Numbered from the stretch's first letter, positions 1 through 5,831 are shown. The stretch: 7,034 bases of DNA from Bacillota bacterium (GCA_023435435.1 JAEYRW010000180.1:1-7034), one strand, 5' to 3'. Made by a program: numbers and translations. The notes: generated by a model not told the origin, from the sequence alone.

Positions 1-117
1 GCGGCCCGCTTCATGATGGTGGTGTTTCCCATGTGCCTCATGCTGATCTCGTTTGGCGTGTCGCTTCTTGTCAGGATAAAAAAGTCTTCTTCAATTGAAT
101 CGAAGGGCGATGTGTGA
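1..117 (+). CDS. C-terminal end of a membrane protein (possible transporter), 5'-truncated by window edge
   Basis: Frame 1 is open from the first base to a TGA stop at 115-117, giving 38 residues. The first part (roughly residues 4-25) is strongly hydrophobic, with MMVVFPMCLMLISFG followed by VSLLV. A positively charged RIKK and a short polar tail follow. This pattern fits a last transmembrane helix with a cytoplasmic tail, as at the end of many MFS or GPH-type sugar transporters or ABC permeases. The visible part has no family-specific motif, so the family is a guess. The position just upstream of a sugar isomerase/oxidoreductase cassette makes a substrate transporter plausible. A good promoter for the next gene lies inside its last codons, so the downstream genes need not depend only on readthrough from it. 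Confidence 0.6.
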   Translation, partial: AARFMMVVFPMCLMLISFGVSLLVRIKKSSSIESKGDV

Positions 118-123
118 TATAAT
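95..123 (+). promoter_or_regulatory. Sigma-A/sigma-70 type promoter with extended -10, upstream of the isomerase/oxidoreductase cassette
   Basis: The -35 box TTGAAT (95-100) and the consensus -10 box TATAAT (118-123) are separated by exactly 17 bp. A TG one base before the -10 (115-116) makes it an extended -10. The -35 lies in the last codons of the upstream membrane-protein gene, and the TG comes from that gene's own TGA stop codon. Transcription would start near 130, giving a leader of about 30 nt before the ATG at 159. No operator-like palindrome is evident between the promoter and the start codon. Confidence 0.75.
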
Positions 124-158
124 CGCCCCAGCAAAGATTCCGAAACGGAGGGATTCAA

Positions 159-1040
159 ATGGCACGGTTTATCCTCTCGGCGTTTGCCGACGAGGCGAGC
201 CCGGCGCTCGACCAGCAGATCGCCGCGCTCCGGGACGCGAATATCCTGTCGATGGAAATGCGGGGCGTTGACGGAAAAAATGTCAAAGACCTGACCCTCG
301 ACGAGGCGCGCCAAGTGCGCGCGAAGCTGGACGCGGCGGGCATTTCGGTTTTCTCGATGGGTTCGCCCTTCGGCAAGATCGGCATTGGGGACGATTTCGA
401 GCCGCATTACGCGCAGTTTCTGCACGCGCTCTCCCTCTGCCACATTCTCGGCTGCGAGATGATGCGCGTGTTCAGCTTTTACATTCCCGAAGGGGATGAC
501 CCCGACGGGTACAGGGCCGAAGTGGTGCGGCGGCTTTCCGTCATGCTCGACGCGGCCGAGCGCGAGGGCGTAAAGCTGGCCCACGAAAACGAAAAGGGCA
601 TTTATGGCGATACCGGCGACCGCTGCCTCGTCCTCATGGAGGAGCTGGGCGACCGGCTGGGGCTCATCTTCGATCCCGCGAACTTCATCCAGGTGGGCTC
701 AGTGCCCGCCGCGGAGTTCCCCAAGCTCGAGGGGTATCTTACGTACATGCACATCAAGGACGCGCTGCGTTCCGACGGCTCGGTGGTGCCCAGCGGCTGC
801 GGCGACGGCAGCGTGCAGGACATTCTGACCGCGATTTCCCAAAAGAAGGGGGACGTCGTGCTCTCCGTCGAGCCGCACCTGACGGTGTTCAAGGGGTTGG
901 AGAGCCTGCAATCGGAGGGCCTGAAGCATAAATACGCGTATCCGGATTCCTTCGCGGCATTTGCCGCGGCGGCGGGCGCGCTCAAGGAGATCCTTGTGAA
1001 AATCGGCTACACGGAGGGAGCGGGCGTATGGACACGGTAA
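159..1040 (+). CDS. Sugar phosphate isomerase/epimerase family protein (TIM barrel, AP_endonuc_2-like)
   Basis: This 293-residue protein probably isomerises or epimerises a sugar or keto-sugar in the cytoplasm, using a divalent metal. The fold is suggested by alternating strand/helix blocks and by candidate metal-ligand segments in the usual order: HENEKGIYGD (residues 142-151, Glu143 or Glu145), FDPANF (Asp172), MHIKDA (His198) and SVEPH (Glu238). The spacing resembles the Glu/Asp/His/Glu site of ketose 3-epimerases such as D-tagatose 3-epimerase and L-ribulose 3-epimerase. That comparison is family knowledge, not a measured alignment. The start ATG has GGAGGG (147-152) 6 nt upstream, with a strong promoter before it. 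The 3' end overlaps the next gene by 13 nt, suggesting translational coupling. The protein is distinct from the second TIM-barrel protein of the same operon. The substrate is unknown; inosose, keto-glycoside or sugar phosphate are all possible. Confidence 0.85.
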   Translation: MARFILSAFADEASPALDQQIAALRDANILSMEMRGVDGKNVKDLTLDEARQVRAKLDAAGISVFSMGSPFGKIGIGDDFEPHYAQFLHALSLCHILGCEMMRVFSFYIPEGDDPDGYRAEVVRRLSVMLDAAEREGVKLAHENEKGIYGDTGDRCLVLMEELGDRLGLIFDPANFIQVGSVPAAEFPKLEGYLTYMHIKDALRSDGSVVPSGCGDGSVQDILTAISQKKGDVVLSVEPHLTVFKGLESLQSEGLKHKYAYPDSFAAFAAAAGALKEILVKIGYTEGAGVWTR

Positions 1041-2185
1041 GAATCGGCATCATCGGCATCGGCAACATGGGTTCCGGGCACGCGAAGATGATCGCGGCGG
1101 GCGAGATTGAGGGCATGACACTGACGGCCGTCGCGGACACAAACCCCGAACGGCGCGCGTGGGCGGAGGAAAACGTGCCTGCCGCCGCGCGGTTTGAGAC
1201 GGCGGAGGCGCTCATGGATTCCGACCTTGTGGACGCGGTGATCGTCGCGACCCCGCACTATTTTCACCCGGCGCTCGTCAGGCTGGCGCTTCAGAAGGGC
1301 CTGCACGCCATGAGTGAGAAGCCCGCGGGCGTCTACACCAAGGCCGTGCGCGAGCTCATCGAATACGTTAAAACCCAGAACAAGACATACGCCATCATGT
1401 TCAACCAGCGCACCAACTGCGTCTACCGCAAGATGAAGGAGATCGTGGATTCCGGCGTCATGGGCAAAATCCGGCGCACCAACTGGCTCATCACCAACTG
1501 GTACCGTTCCCAGAGCTACTACGATTCCGGCGCGTGGCGCGCCACCTGGGGCGGCGAGGGCGGCGGCGTTTTATTGAATCAGTGTCCGCACAACCTCGAC
1601 CTGTGGCAGTGGATCTGCGGCATGCCCTCCAAGGTGCGGGCGTTCACCCACAACGGCAAGTGGCACAACATCGAGGTCGAGGACGACGTGACTGCCTACG
1701 TCGAGTACCCGGGCGGCGCAACGGGTGTGTTCATTACCTCCACCGGCGACGCGCCGGGCACCAACCGGCTCGAGGTGACGCTCGACGGCGGCAAGCTTGT
1801 CTGCGACGGCGAGAAGCTCATCATGTACAAGCTCGACGAGTTTGTGGACGACTTCTCCGCGCGCTTCAAGGGCGGATTTGGAAACCCGAACTGCGAGGAG
1901 ATCGAGGTCGAGACCGACGGCGAAAATCCCCAGCACGCGGGCGTTCTGCGCAAATTCGCGGCGCACATCCTCCGGGGCGAGCCCCTCGTGGCGCCCGGCG
2001 AGGAGGGCATCAACGGGCTCACGATCTCAAACGCCATGCATCTTTCCAGCTGGACGGGGGAGACGGTGGAACTGCCCCTCGACGAGGACAGGTTCCTCGC
2101 GGAGCTTGACAAGCGGCGCGCGACCTCGCGCATCAAGTCCGGGCCGGCGGTGACGCTTGACACGGCGGGGACGTACAACAGCTGA
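1028..2185 (+). CDS. Gfo/Idh/MocA family NAD(P)-dependent oxidoreductase
   Basis: This 385-residue enzyme probably oxidises or reduces a hydroxyl/keto group on a sugar or cyclitol, using NAD(P). The N-terminal Rossmann fold carries GIGNMG (residues 10-15, a GxGxxG dinucleotide motif) and then TAVADTNPE at the end of the second strand. The family's EKP motif is present (Glu97-Lys98-Pro99), where the Lys is normally catalytic. The C-terminal alpha/beta domain has GGGVLLNQCPHNLDLW (178-193), matching the usual GGG..D..xH..D segment, with His188 the probable catalytic histidine. Length is typical to slightly long for the family. The start ATG is supported by GGAGGGAG (1013-1020) 7 nt upstream. 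The start lies inside the end of the preceding isomerase gene. A TIM-barrel isomerase on each side implies a pathway in which oxidation and isomerisation alternate, as in inositol or keto-glycoside catabolism. The exact substrate cannot be assigned. Confidence 0.9.
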   Translation: MDTVRIGIIGIGNMGSGHAKMIAAGEIEGMTLTAVADTNPERRAWAEENVPAAARFETAEALMDSDLVDAVIVATPHYFHPALVRLALQKGLHAMSEKPAGVYTKAVRELIEYVKTQNKTYAIMFNQRTNCVYRKMKEIVDSGVMGKIRRTNWLITNWYRSQSYYDSGAWRATWGGEGGGVLLNQCPHNLDLWQWICGMPSKVRAFTHNGKWHNIEVEDDVTAYVEYPGGATGVFITSTGDAPGTNRLEVTLDGGKLVCDGEKLIMYKLDEFVDDFSARFKGGFGNPNCEEIEVETDGENPQHAGVLRKFAAHILRGEPLVAPGEEGINGLTISNAMHLSSWTGETVELPLDEDRFLAELDKRRATSRIKSGPAVTLDTAGTYNS

Positions 2186-2196
2186 CGGAGGAAACC

Positions 2197-2976
2197 ATGA
2201 TTCGACTAGGGATATGCACGGATATTGCGAACATCAAAATCGTCGAGCATTGCGGCTATGAATACCTGGAGACGGGGCTCGCGAAGCTCGCGGCCATGAC
2301 CGAGGCAGAGTATGACGCCTGTGTGAAGCTCGTAGACGCCGCGGGCATCCGCGTGGAGGCCTGCAACGGCATGCTGCCCGCCGAGGTGCGGGTGACGGGG
2401 CCGGAGGTGAATGCCCAGCGGATTCACGAATACCTCGAGCACGCCTTTGCGCGCGCGCGGCGGCTGGGCGTCGAGGTGGTGGTCTTCGGCTCCGCCGGGG
2501 CGCGCAACATGCCCGAGGGCTTCGACATCGACGTCGCCTGGCGGCAGATCGGAAACTTCCTCCGGATCGCCCAGGGCCACGCCCAGGATTTCGGCATCAC
2601 CATCGCCATCGAGCCTTTGCGCCGCGCGGAATCGAACATCATTAACCTCGTCAGCGAGGCGGTGCTCATCGCCTCCCTGATGCAGCTTAAAAACGTGCGC
2701 GCGCTGGGCGACACCTATCACATGGCCATGTGTTCCGAACCTCTTTCCGCCCTTACCCAGGCCGGGCACATGCTTGCCCACGTGCACACCGCCAATGCCC
2801 TGGGCCGCGTTCTGCCCAAGCAGGGCGACGGCGAAAACTACGTCGGCGTCTTCGAGGCGCTCCGGGCCGGCGGCTACGACGCCCGCGTGAGCTGCGAGGC
2901 GAGCCACACCGATTTCGTCACCGACGCGCGCGCGGCCTTCGAGGTGCTGGACAAGGCGCGCCGGAGCGTGGGGTAG
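2197..2976 (+). CDS. Sugar phosphate isomerase/epimerase family protein (TIM barrel, ketose 3-epimerase-like site)
   Basis: This 259-residue protein is a second predicted metal-dependent TIM-barrel isomerase/epimerase. Candidate ligands appear in order: IAIEPL (Glu139), LGDTYHM (Asp172), HVHTAN (His197) and SCEASH (Glu234). The intervals of 33, 25 and 37 residues are close to those of D-tagatose and L-ribulose 3-epimerases as I know them, so a ketose or keto-sugar epimerase is a reasonable guess. It starts 11 nt after the oxidoreductase stop, with GGAGG (2187-2191) 5 nt before the ATG, and is clearly in the same operon. It is shorter than the first isomerase and differs from it around the ligands (IEPLRR versus HENEKG), so it is unlikely to be a recent duplicate. 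It is the last gene before the 470-bp intergenic region and probably closes the operon. Confidence 0.85.
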   Translation: MIRLGICTDIANIKIVEHCGYEYLETGLAKLAAMTEAEYDACVKLVDAAGIRVEACNGMLPAEVRVTGPEVNAQRIHEYLEHAFARARRLGVEVVVFGSAGARNMPEGFDIDVAWRQIGNFLRIAQGHAQDFGITIAIEPLRRAESNIINLVSEAVLIASLMQLKNVRALGDTYHMAMCSEPLSALTQAGHMLAHVHTANALGRVLPKQGDGENYVGVFEALRAGGYDARVSCEASHTDFVTDARAAFEVLDKARRSVG

Positions 2977-2987
2977 GCGGGAAGAAC

Positions 2988-3037
2988 GCCGGGGGCGTTG
3001 TCCCCGGCCCCTCGCCGAAGGGACATTGTCCCTTCGG
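2988..3037 (+). terminator. Tandem stem-loops after the sugar cassette, possible terminator
   Basis: Two strong hairpins (2988-3008 and 3015-3037) lie just beyond the last gene of the operon and could end or stabilise its transcript. Neither is followed by a run of T: the bases after the second are AATCCCATAC. It is therefore not a canonical intrinsic terminator. Because the same hairpin recurs inverted at 3343-3365, it may be a repeat-element feature instead. Confidence 0.3.
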
Positions 3038-3061
3038 AATCCCATACTTGGAAGAAATCAT
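2988..3061 (+). repeat. Hairpin-bearing intergenic repeat, copy A
   Basis: This copy consists of two tandem hairpins and a short tail. The first pairs GCCGGGGGC (2988-2996) with GTCCCCGGC (3000-3008) around a GTT triloop, with one G-U pair. The second pairs CCGAAGGGAC (3015-3024) perfectly with GTCCCTTCGG (3028-3037) around ATT. The tail has GGAATCCCAT and ends in ATCAT (3057-3061). Most of this aligns to the reverse complement of 3322-3392. Over the 30 bases 2995-3024 I count 22 identities without gaps. It begins 11 bp after the stop of the second isomerase. Confidence 0.7.
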
Positions 3062-3092
3062 ATTTATCCGTCGACGGCGCGAGGGCCCGAGG

Positions 3093-3159
3093 CGCATCGG
3101 CCGATTTTGAATCGACCGATGCGGTCGCGAAGCGACTTGGTTTGTCTCCGGCAAACCAA
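3093..3159. repeat. Three end-to-end hairpins in the core of the intergenic element
   Basis: Hairpin 1 pairs 3093-3106 with 3110-3123 (arms beginning GCATCGG and ending CCGATGC) around TTG, with one mismatch in 14 positions. Hairpin 2 pairs GTCGC (3124-3128) with GCGAC (3132-3136) around GAA. Hairpin 3 pairs TTGGTTTG (3137-3144) with CAAACCAA (3152-3159) around a 7-nt loop. No base separates one hairpin from the next, so the stems could stack coaxially in RNA or single-stranded DNA. Either strand could fold this way. Function is unknown. Confidence 0.65.
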
Positions 3160-3219
3160 CCTTACCCCGCGTCGCCGAACCTGCGTTCAGAACGTGCGCG
3201 GCTGGAGAGGTGACCAAGG

Positions 3220-3255
3220 GGCAGGCGGGTGGGGCGGTGACTCCGCAACCCTGCC
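3220..3255. repeat. Nested inverted repeat in the intergenic core
   Basis: An outer stem pairs GGCAGG (3220-3225) with CCTGCC (3250-3255). An inner stem pairs GCGG (3234-3237) with CCGC (3243-3246) around TGACT. The two are separated by an unpaired internal loop. It adds to the dense secondary structure of the intergenic element. On its own it is weaker evidence than the abutting hairpins to its left, because short GC-rich stems arise easily in this composition. Confidence 0.45.
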
Positions 3256-3321
3256 GGATTTCCCCCGCGCAATCCCGCACCGGTCGGGGTTGGGCCTCCG
3301 GCCGGTCCGGCGGAAGACGGC

Positions 3322-3392
3322 ATGATCCCCCTCATGGGGTTTCCAAAGGGGCTCAGTCCCTTTGGCGGGTGTCCAGGGGCAGAGCTCTCTGG
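3322..3392 (-). repeat. Hairpin-bearing intergenic repeat, copy B (inverted)
   Basis: Read on the minus strand, this copy follows copy A in order: a decayed first stem (CCAG...CTGG, 3373-3392), then the conserved hairpin, then GGAAACCCCAT and a terminal ATCAT. The conserved hairpin pairs 3343-3352 with 3356-3365 (CCAAAGGGGC and GTCCCTTTGG on the plus strand, one G-U pair, TCA loop). It keeps the 10-bp stem and triloop geometry of copy A despite base changes in the arms. The repeat ends 1 bp before the -35 box of the downstream promoter. Confidence 0.65.
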
Positions 3393-3393
3393 T

Positions 3394-3422
3394 TTGACAG
3401 AAAGCACGGCATGCGCTACAAT
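3394..3422 (+). promoter_or_regulatory. Near-consensus sigma-A/sigma-70 promoter of the hydrolase-MurF-Ddl operon
   Basis: A perfect -35 TTGACA (3394-3399) is followed after exactly 17 bp by TACAAT (3417-3422), one base from consensus. Transcription should start near 3429, leaving a leader of under 20 nt that holds only the ribosome binding site AAAGGAG (3432-3438) before the ATG at 3447. There is no room for a riboswitch or attenuator, so expression is probably set by the strong promoter itself. Confidence 0.85.
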
Positions 3423-3446
3423 ATATCCGGTAAAGGAGCCTGATCG

Positions 3447-4220
3447 ATGTATTTTGAGCTTGGCGGCGCGCGTATGTACTACGAGAGGCACGGCGAGGCG
3501 GGCGCCCCGCTGGTGCTTTTGCACGGCTGGGGCGGGAACGTCGACAGCATGGCGCCGCTGACGCGGGACTTTCAGGGGACGCGGCGGATGCTCGCGGTGG
3601 ACTTCCCGGGGCACGGGAAGAGCCCGGAACCGCCGGAGCCCTGGGAGGTCACGGAGTACATGGAATTGACCCGTGCGCTTTTGGAGGAAGAAGGCTTCGC
3701 GGGTGCGGACATCGTGGCGCACTCGTTTGGCGGGCGCGTTTCGATTTTGCTCGCGGCGAAACATCCTGAGACGGTGGGGCGGCTTCTGCTCACCGGCTGC
3801 GCGGGCATTCCGCCGAGAGCTGCGAACCGCGTGGGCGCAAAGACCCGCGCGTACAAGGCGCTCCGGGGCATGGCGGACAACGCGGTTACCCGGGGTATGT
3901 TCGGGGACAGGGTGGATGCCTGGCGCGAGGGGCTGGTTCAGAAATTCGGGTCCGCTGATTATCGGGCGCTGACGCCGTCCATGCGGGCGACGTTCAACCG
4001 GATTTTGATGCAGGACCTGACGCCGTACCTGAATCAAATCAAGGCCCCGACGCTCCTTGTGTGGGGCGAGACCGACACGGCGACACCCATCTGGATGGGC
4101 GAGCTGATGGAGAAGGAGATTCCGGACGCCGCGCTGATCCGTTTCGCGGGCGCGGGGCACTTCGCCTATCTGGAACAATACCCGCGCTTTCTGGCCATCG
4201 CGCGCGAATTCCTGAAATAA
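3447..4220 (+). CDS. Alpha/beta hydrolase family protein
   Basis: This 257-residue protein has the full layout of an alpha/beta-fold hydrolase and should be a cytoplasmic serine hydrolase (esterase, lipase or C-C hydrolase type). LLHGWGGN (residues 24-31) is the oxyanion-hole HGxGG region. DFPGHGKS (52-59) follows it. VAHSFGGR (90-97) is the nucleophile elbow, with Ser93. GETDTATP (207-214) carries the probable acid Asp210. GAGHFAYLEQ (235-244) carries the catalytic His238. No signal peptide or membrane segment is evident. The ATG has AAAGGAG 8 nt upstream and a near-perfect promoter before that. Only 12 nt separate its stop from the Mur ligase gene, so the two are co-transcribed. The substrate is unknown. 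A link to wall or lipid precursor metabolism is suggested only by position. The fold assignment is secure. Confidence 0.9.
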   Translation: MYFELGGARMYYERHGEAGAPLVLLHGWGGNVDSMAPLTRDFQGTRRMLAVDFPGHGKSPEPPEPWEVTEYMELTRALLEEEGFAGADIVAHSFGGRVSILLAAKHPETVGRLLLTGCAGIPPRAANRVGAKTRAYKALRGMADNAVTRGMFGDRVDAWREGLVQKFGSADYRALTPSMRATFNRILMQDLTPYLNQIKAPTLLVWGETDTATPIWMGELMEKEIPDAALIRFAGAGHFAYLEQYPRFLAIAREFLK

Positions 4221-4232
4221 CGGAGGGCGGGC

Positions 4233-5831
4233 ATGACACTGAACTGGATCGAAATTGTGGTGACCGCGGCATGCTGCGCCATCGGCGCGCGCCATTATAT
4301 CCATATGCTCCAACTCGAGAGCTACCAGCTTCCCGGTTATAAGCGATATTTGAACCACAACCTTGACAGGATGTTCCGCCGCCTGGTGTTCATGGGCGTC
4401 GTTTTCACAATCCTGAGCCTTGCGATGTACTATATCATCGTGCCCTTCACGCACGGAATGGAAGAAAAGCGCGCGGACATCGCCGTCTGGATCACGCTGT
4501 TCCTCTTCATCATCGCCGCCCTCGCCCTCGCCTACATCGACTTTCACGCGCCCGCGAAAAAGCCGCTGGTCATGACCAAGCGTGCCCGCAGGCTTTACGC
4601 CGCGCTGGCGCTCATCGCGCTTTTGAGCTGCACCCTGGTTTCCTTCATCGGCCTTCCGCCGTACATCATGTACGCGGCGGTGGCGTACCTCGTCTTTGCG
4701 GCGGAGTATGTGGAAGAACCCATTGAAAAGCGCATCAACCTTGGCTATTTCACCGCCGCGCGCCAAAAGCTCATCGCCCGGGACGATCTCATCAAGATCG
4801 GAATTACCGGCAGCTACGGAAAGACGTCCACCAAGTTCGCCCTGCGCGACATCCTTTCTGTCAAATACAACGTCCTCGCCACGCCCTCGAGCTTCAACAC
4901 GCCCATGGGCGTCTCGACCGTCATCAACAATAAATTGAAGCGCGAGCACCAGGTATTCATCGCCGAGATGGGCGCGCGTCACGTGGGCGACATTAAGGAA
5001 ATGTGCGAGCTGGTTCATCCCAAATATTCGGTGCTCACCTCCATCGGCGAGCAGCATTTGGAGACGTTCGGCTCCATCACCAACATCGTGAGCACAAAAA
5101 ACGAGATCATGGAGGCGCTGCCTCCGGACGGCGTTGGTTTTTTTGCCTCCGACGGCGAGTATTGCGACCGGCTGTATGCGAAGCTCGAGCGCGAGAAGTA
5201 CCGCGTGGCGTTCGATCCCCTCCGCAAGCCCTACATGCTCATCGGCGAGATTGAGGTGGACACCCAGGGCAGCCGGTTCATGCTCACCTGCGCGGACGGG
5301 ACCCACGCCCGCTGCCGCACCCAGCTCCTCGGCCGCCACATCATCCAGAACATCGCGCTGGCGGCGGCCGTGGCGCACAGGCTCGGGCTCACCATGGAGG
5401 AAATCGCCCGGGGCATCCGCAAGATCGCGCCCGTGGAGCACAGGCTCCAGCTCATTCCCGGGCCCATCACGGTCATCGACGACGCGTTCAATTCAAACCC
5501 CGCGGGTTCCCGCGAGGCACTCAACGTGCTGGGCGGGTTTGAGGGCAGGCGGTTCATCGTCACCCCCGGCATGGTGGAGCAGGGCGAGCGCGAGGATTCC
5601 CTGAACTTCGCGTTCGGTACCCAGATGCACGGCAAGGTGGACATCGCGATTTTGGTTGGGCCTAAGCACACGCGGCCCATCTACGAGGGCATGGTGGAGG
5701 CGGGCTTCGACGAGGGCAGAATTTATGTCGTGCAGGACCTCAACGAGGCCACGGACCATCTGCGCGAGCTGGGCAGGCCCGGCGACGTGGTGCTCTTTGA
5801 AAACGACCTGCCCGACAATTACAGCGAATAG
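4233..5831 (+). CDS. MurF-type Mur ligase with N-terminal multi-pass membrane domain
   Basis: This 532-residue protein probably adds D-Ala-D-Ala to a UDP-MurNAc-tripeptide (or related precursor) with ATP hydrolysis. Residues 1-160 contain about four to five hydrophobic segments (weak 5-18; clear 51-71, 83-102, 121-140 and 141-158) in place of the soluble MurF N-terminal substrate-binding domain. The central ATPase domain follows: GITGSYGKTSTK (190-201) P-loop, AEMGAR (244-249), EQHLETFG (273-280), and Lys289 where Mur ligases carry a conserved lysine. NIALAAAVA (373-381) and VEHRLQ (401-406) come next. The C-terminal domain has DDAFNSNP (416-423), the MurF counterpart of DDSYNANP, and TPGMVEQG (444-451). 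GGAGGG (4222-4227) sits 5 nt before the ATG. The gene directly precedes ddl, whose product is the expected co-substrate. CapB/PgsB-type ligases also have membrane segments but lack this MurF motif. Role is inferred; the Mur ligase fold is clear. Confidence 0.85.
   Translation: MTLNWIEIVVTAACCAIGARHYIHMLQLESYQLPGYKRYLNHNLDRMFRRLVFMGVVFTILSLAMYYIIVPFTHGMEEKRADIAVWITLFLFIIAALALAYIDFHAPAKKPLVMTKRARRLYAALALIALLSCTLVSFIGLPPYIMYAAVAYLVFAAEYVEEPIEKRINLGYFTAARQKLIARDDLIKIGITGSYGKTSTKFALRDILSVKYNVLATPSSFNTPMGVSTVINNKLKREHQVFIAEMGARHVGDIKEMCELVHPKYSVLTSIGEQHLETFGSITNIVSTKNEIMEALPPDGVGFFASDGEYCDRLYAKLEREKYRVAFDPLRKPYMLIGEIEVDTQGSRFMLTCADGTHARCRTQLLGRHIIQNIALAAAVAHRLGLTMEEIARGIRKIAPVEHRLQLIPGPITVIDDAFNSNPAGSREALNVLGGFEGRRFIVTPGMVEQGEREDSLNFAFGTQMHGKVDIAILVGPKHTRPIYEGMVEAGFDEGRIYVVQDLNEATDHLRELGRPGDVVLFENDLPDNYSE

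Larger units (their letters stand above)
2977..3446. other. 470-bp intergenic region rich in hairpins, no convincing gene
   Basis: This gap separates the sugar cassette from the cell-wall operon. From left to right it holds a pair of hairpins in repeat copy A, a palindrome CCGTCGACGG (3068-3077), three abutting hairpins (3093-3159), a near-palindrome CGTTC-A-GAACG (3184-3194), a larger hairpin (3220-3255), a short GGCC-TCC-GGCC stem (3293-3303), repeat copy B in inverted orientation, and a strong promoter (3394-3422). Open frames exist here, the longest being 99 codons at 3026-3325. They run through the hairpin arms, start without a good ribosome binding site and show no recognisable domain, so I treat the region as non-coding. 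Confidence 0.7.

Noticed and set aside
3028..3061. Intrinsic terminator with U-tract after the sugar cassette
   Set aside because: The stems are strong, but no run of T follows on either strand, so I list the hairpins only as a low-confidence terminator and mainly as part of the repeat.
3026..3325. A 99-codon plus-strand frame in the intergenic region
   Set aside because: It begins in the loop of a hairpin, lacks a ribosome binding site, runs through several inverted repeats and has no recognisable motif. It is better explained as chance translation of a repeat element.
2977..3446. CRISPR array, tRNA or known riboswitch in the intergenic gap
   Set aside because: There are no regularly spaced direct repeats, no cloverleaf with a recognisable T-loop GTTCRA segment in the right place, and the leader of the downstream gene is too short for a riboswitch.
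3162..5441. A 759-codon open frame on the minus strand
   Set aside because: It runs antisense across the hydrolase and most of the Mur ligase, both of which have complete catalytic motifs and good ribosome binding sites. Its translation is rich in Arg, His, Pro and Gly with no domain. It is a shadow frame from high GC at codon third positions.
4233..5831. Poly-gamma-glutamate synthase (CapB/PgsB) as an alternative for the membrane Mur ligase
   Set aside because: The C-terminal DDAFNSNP motif and the adjacent ddl gene point to MurF. No capB/capC/capA-like partner genes are visible.
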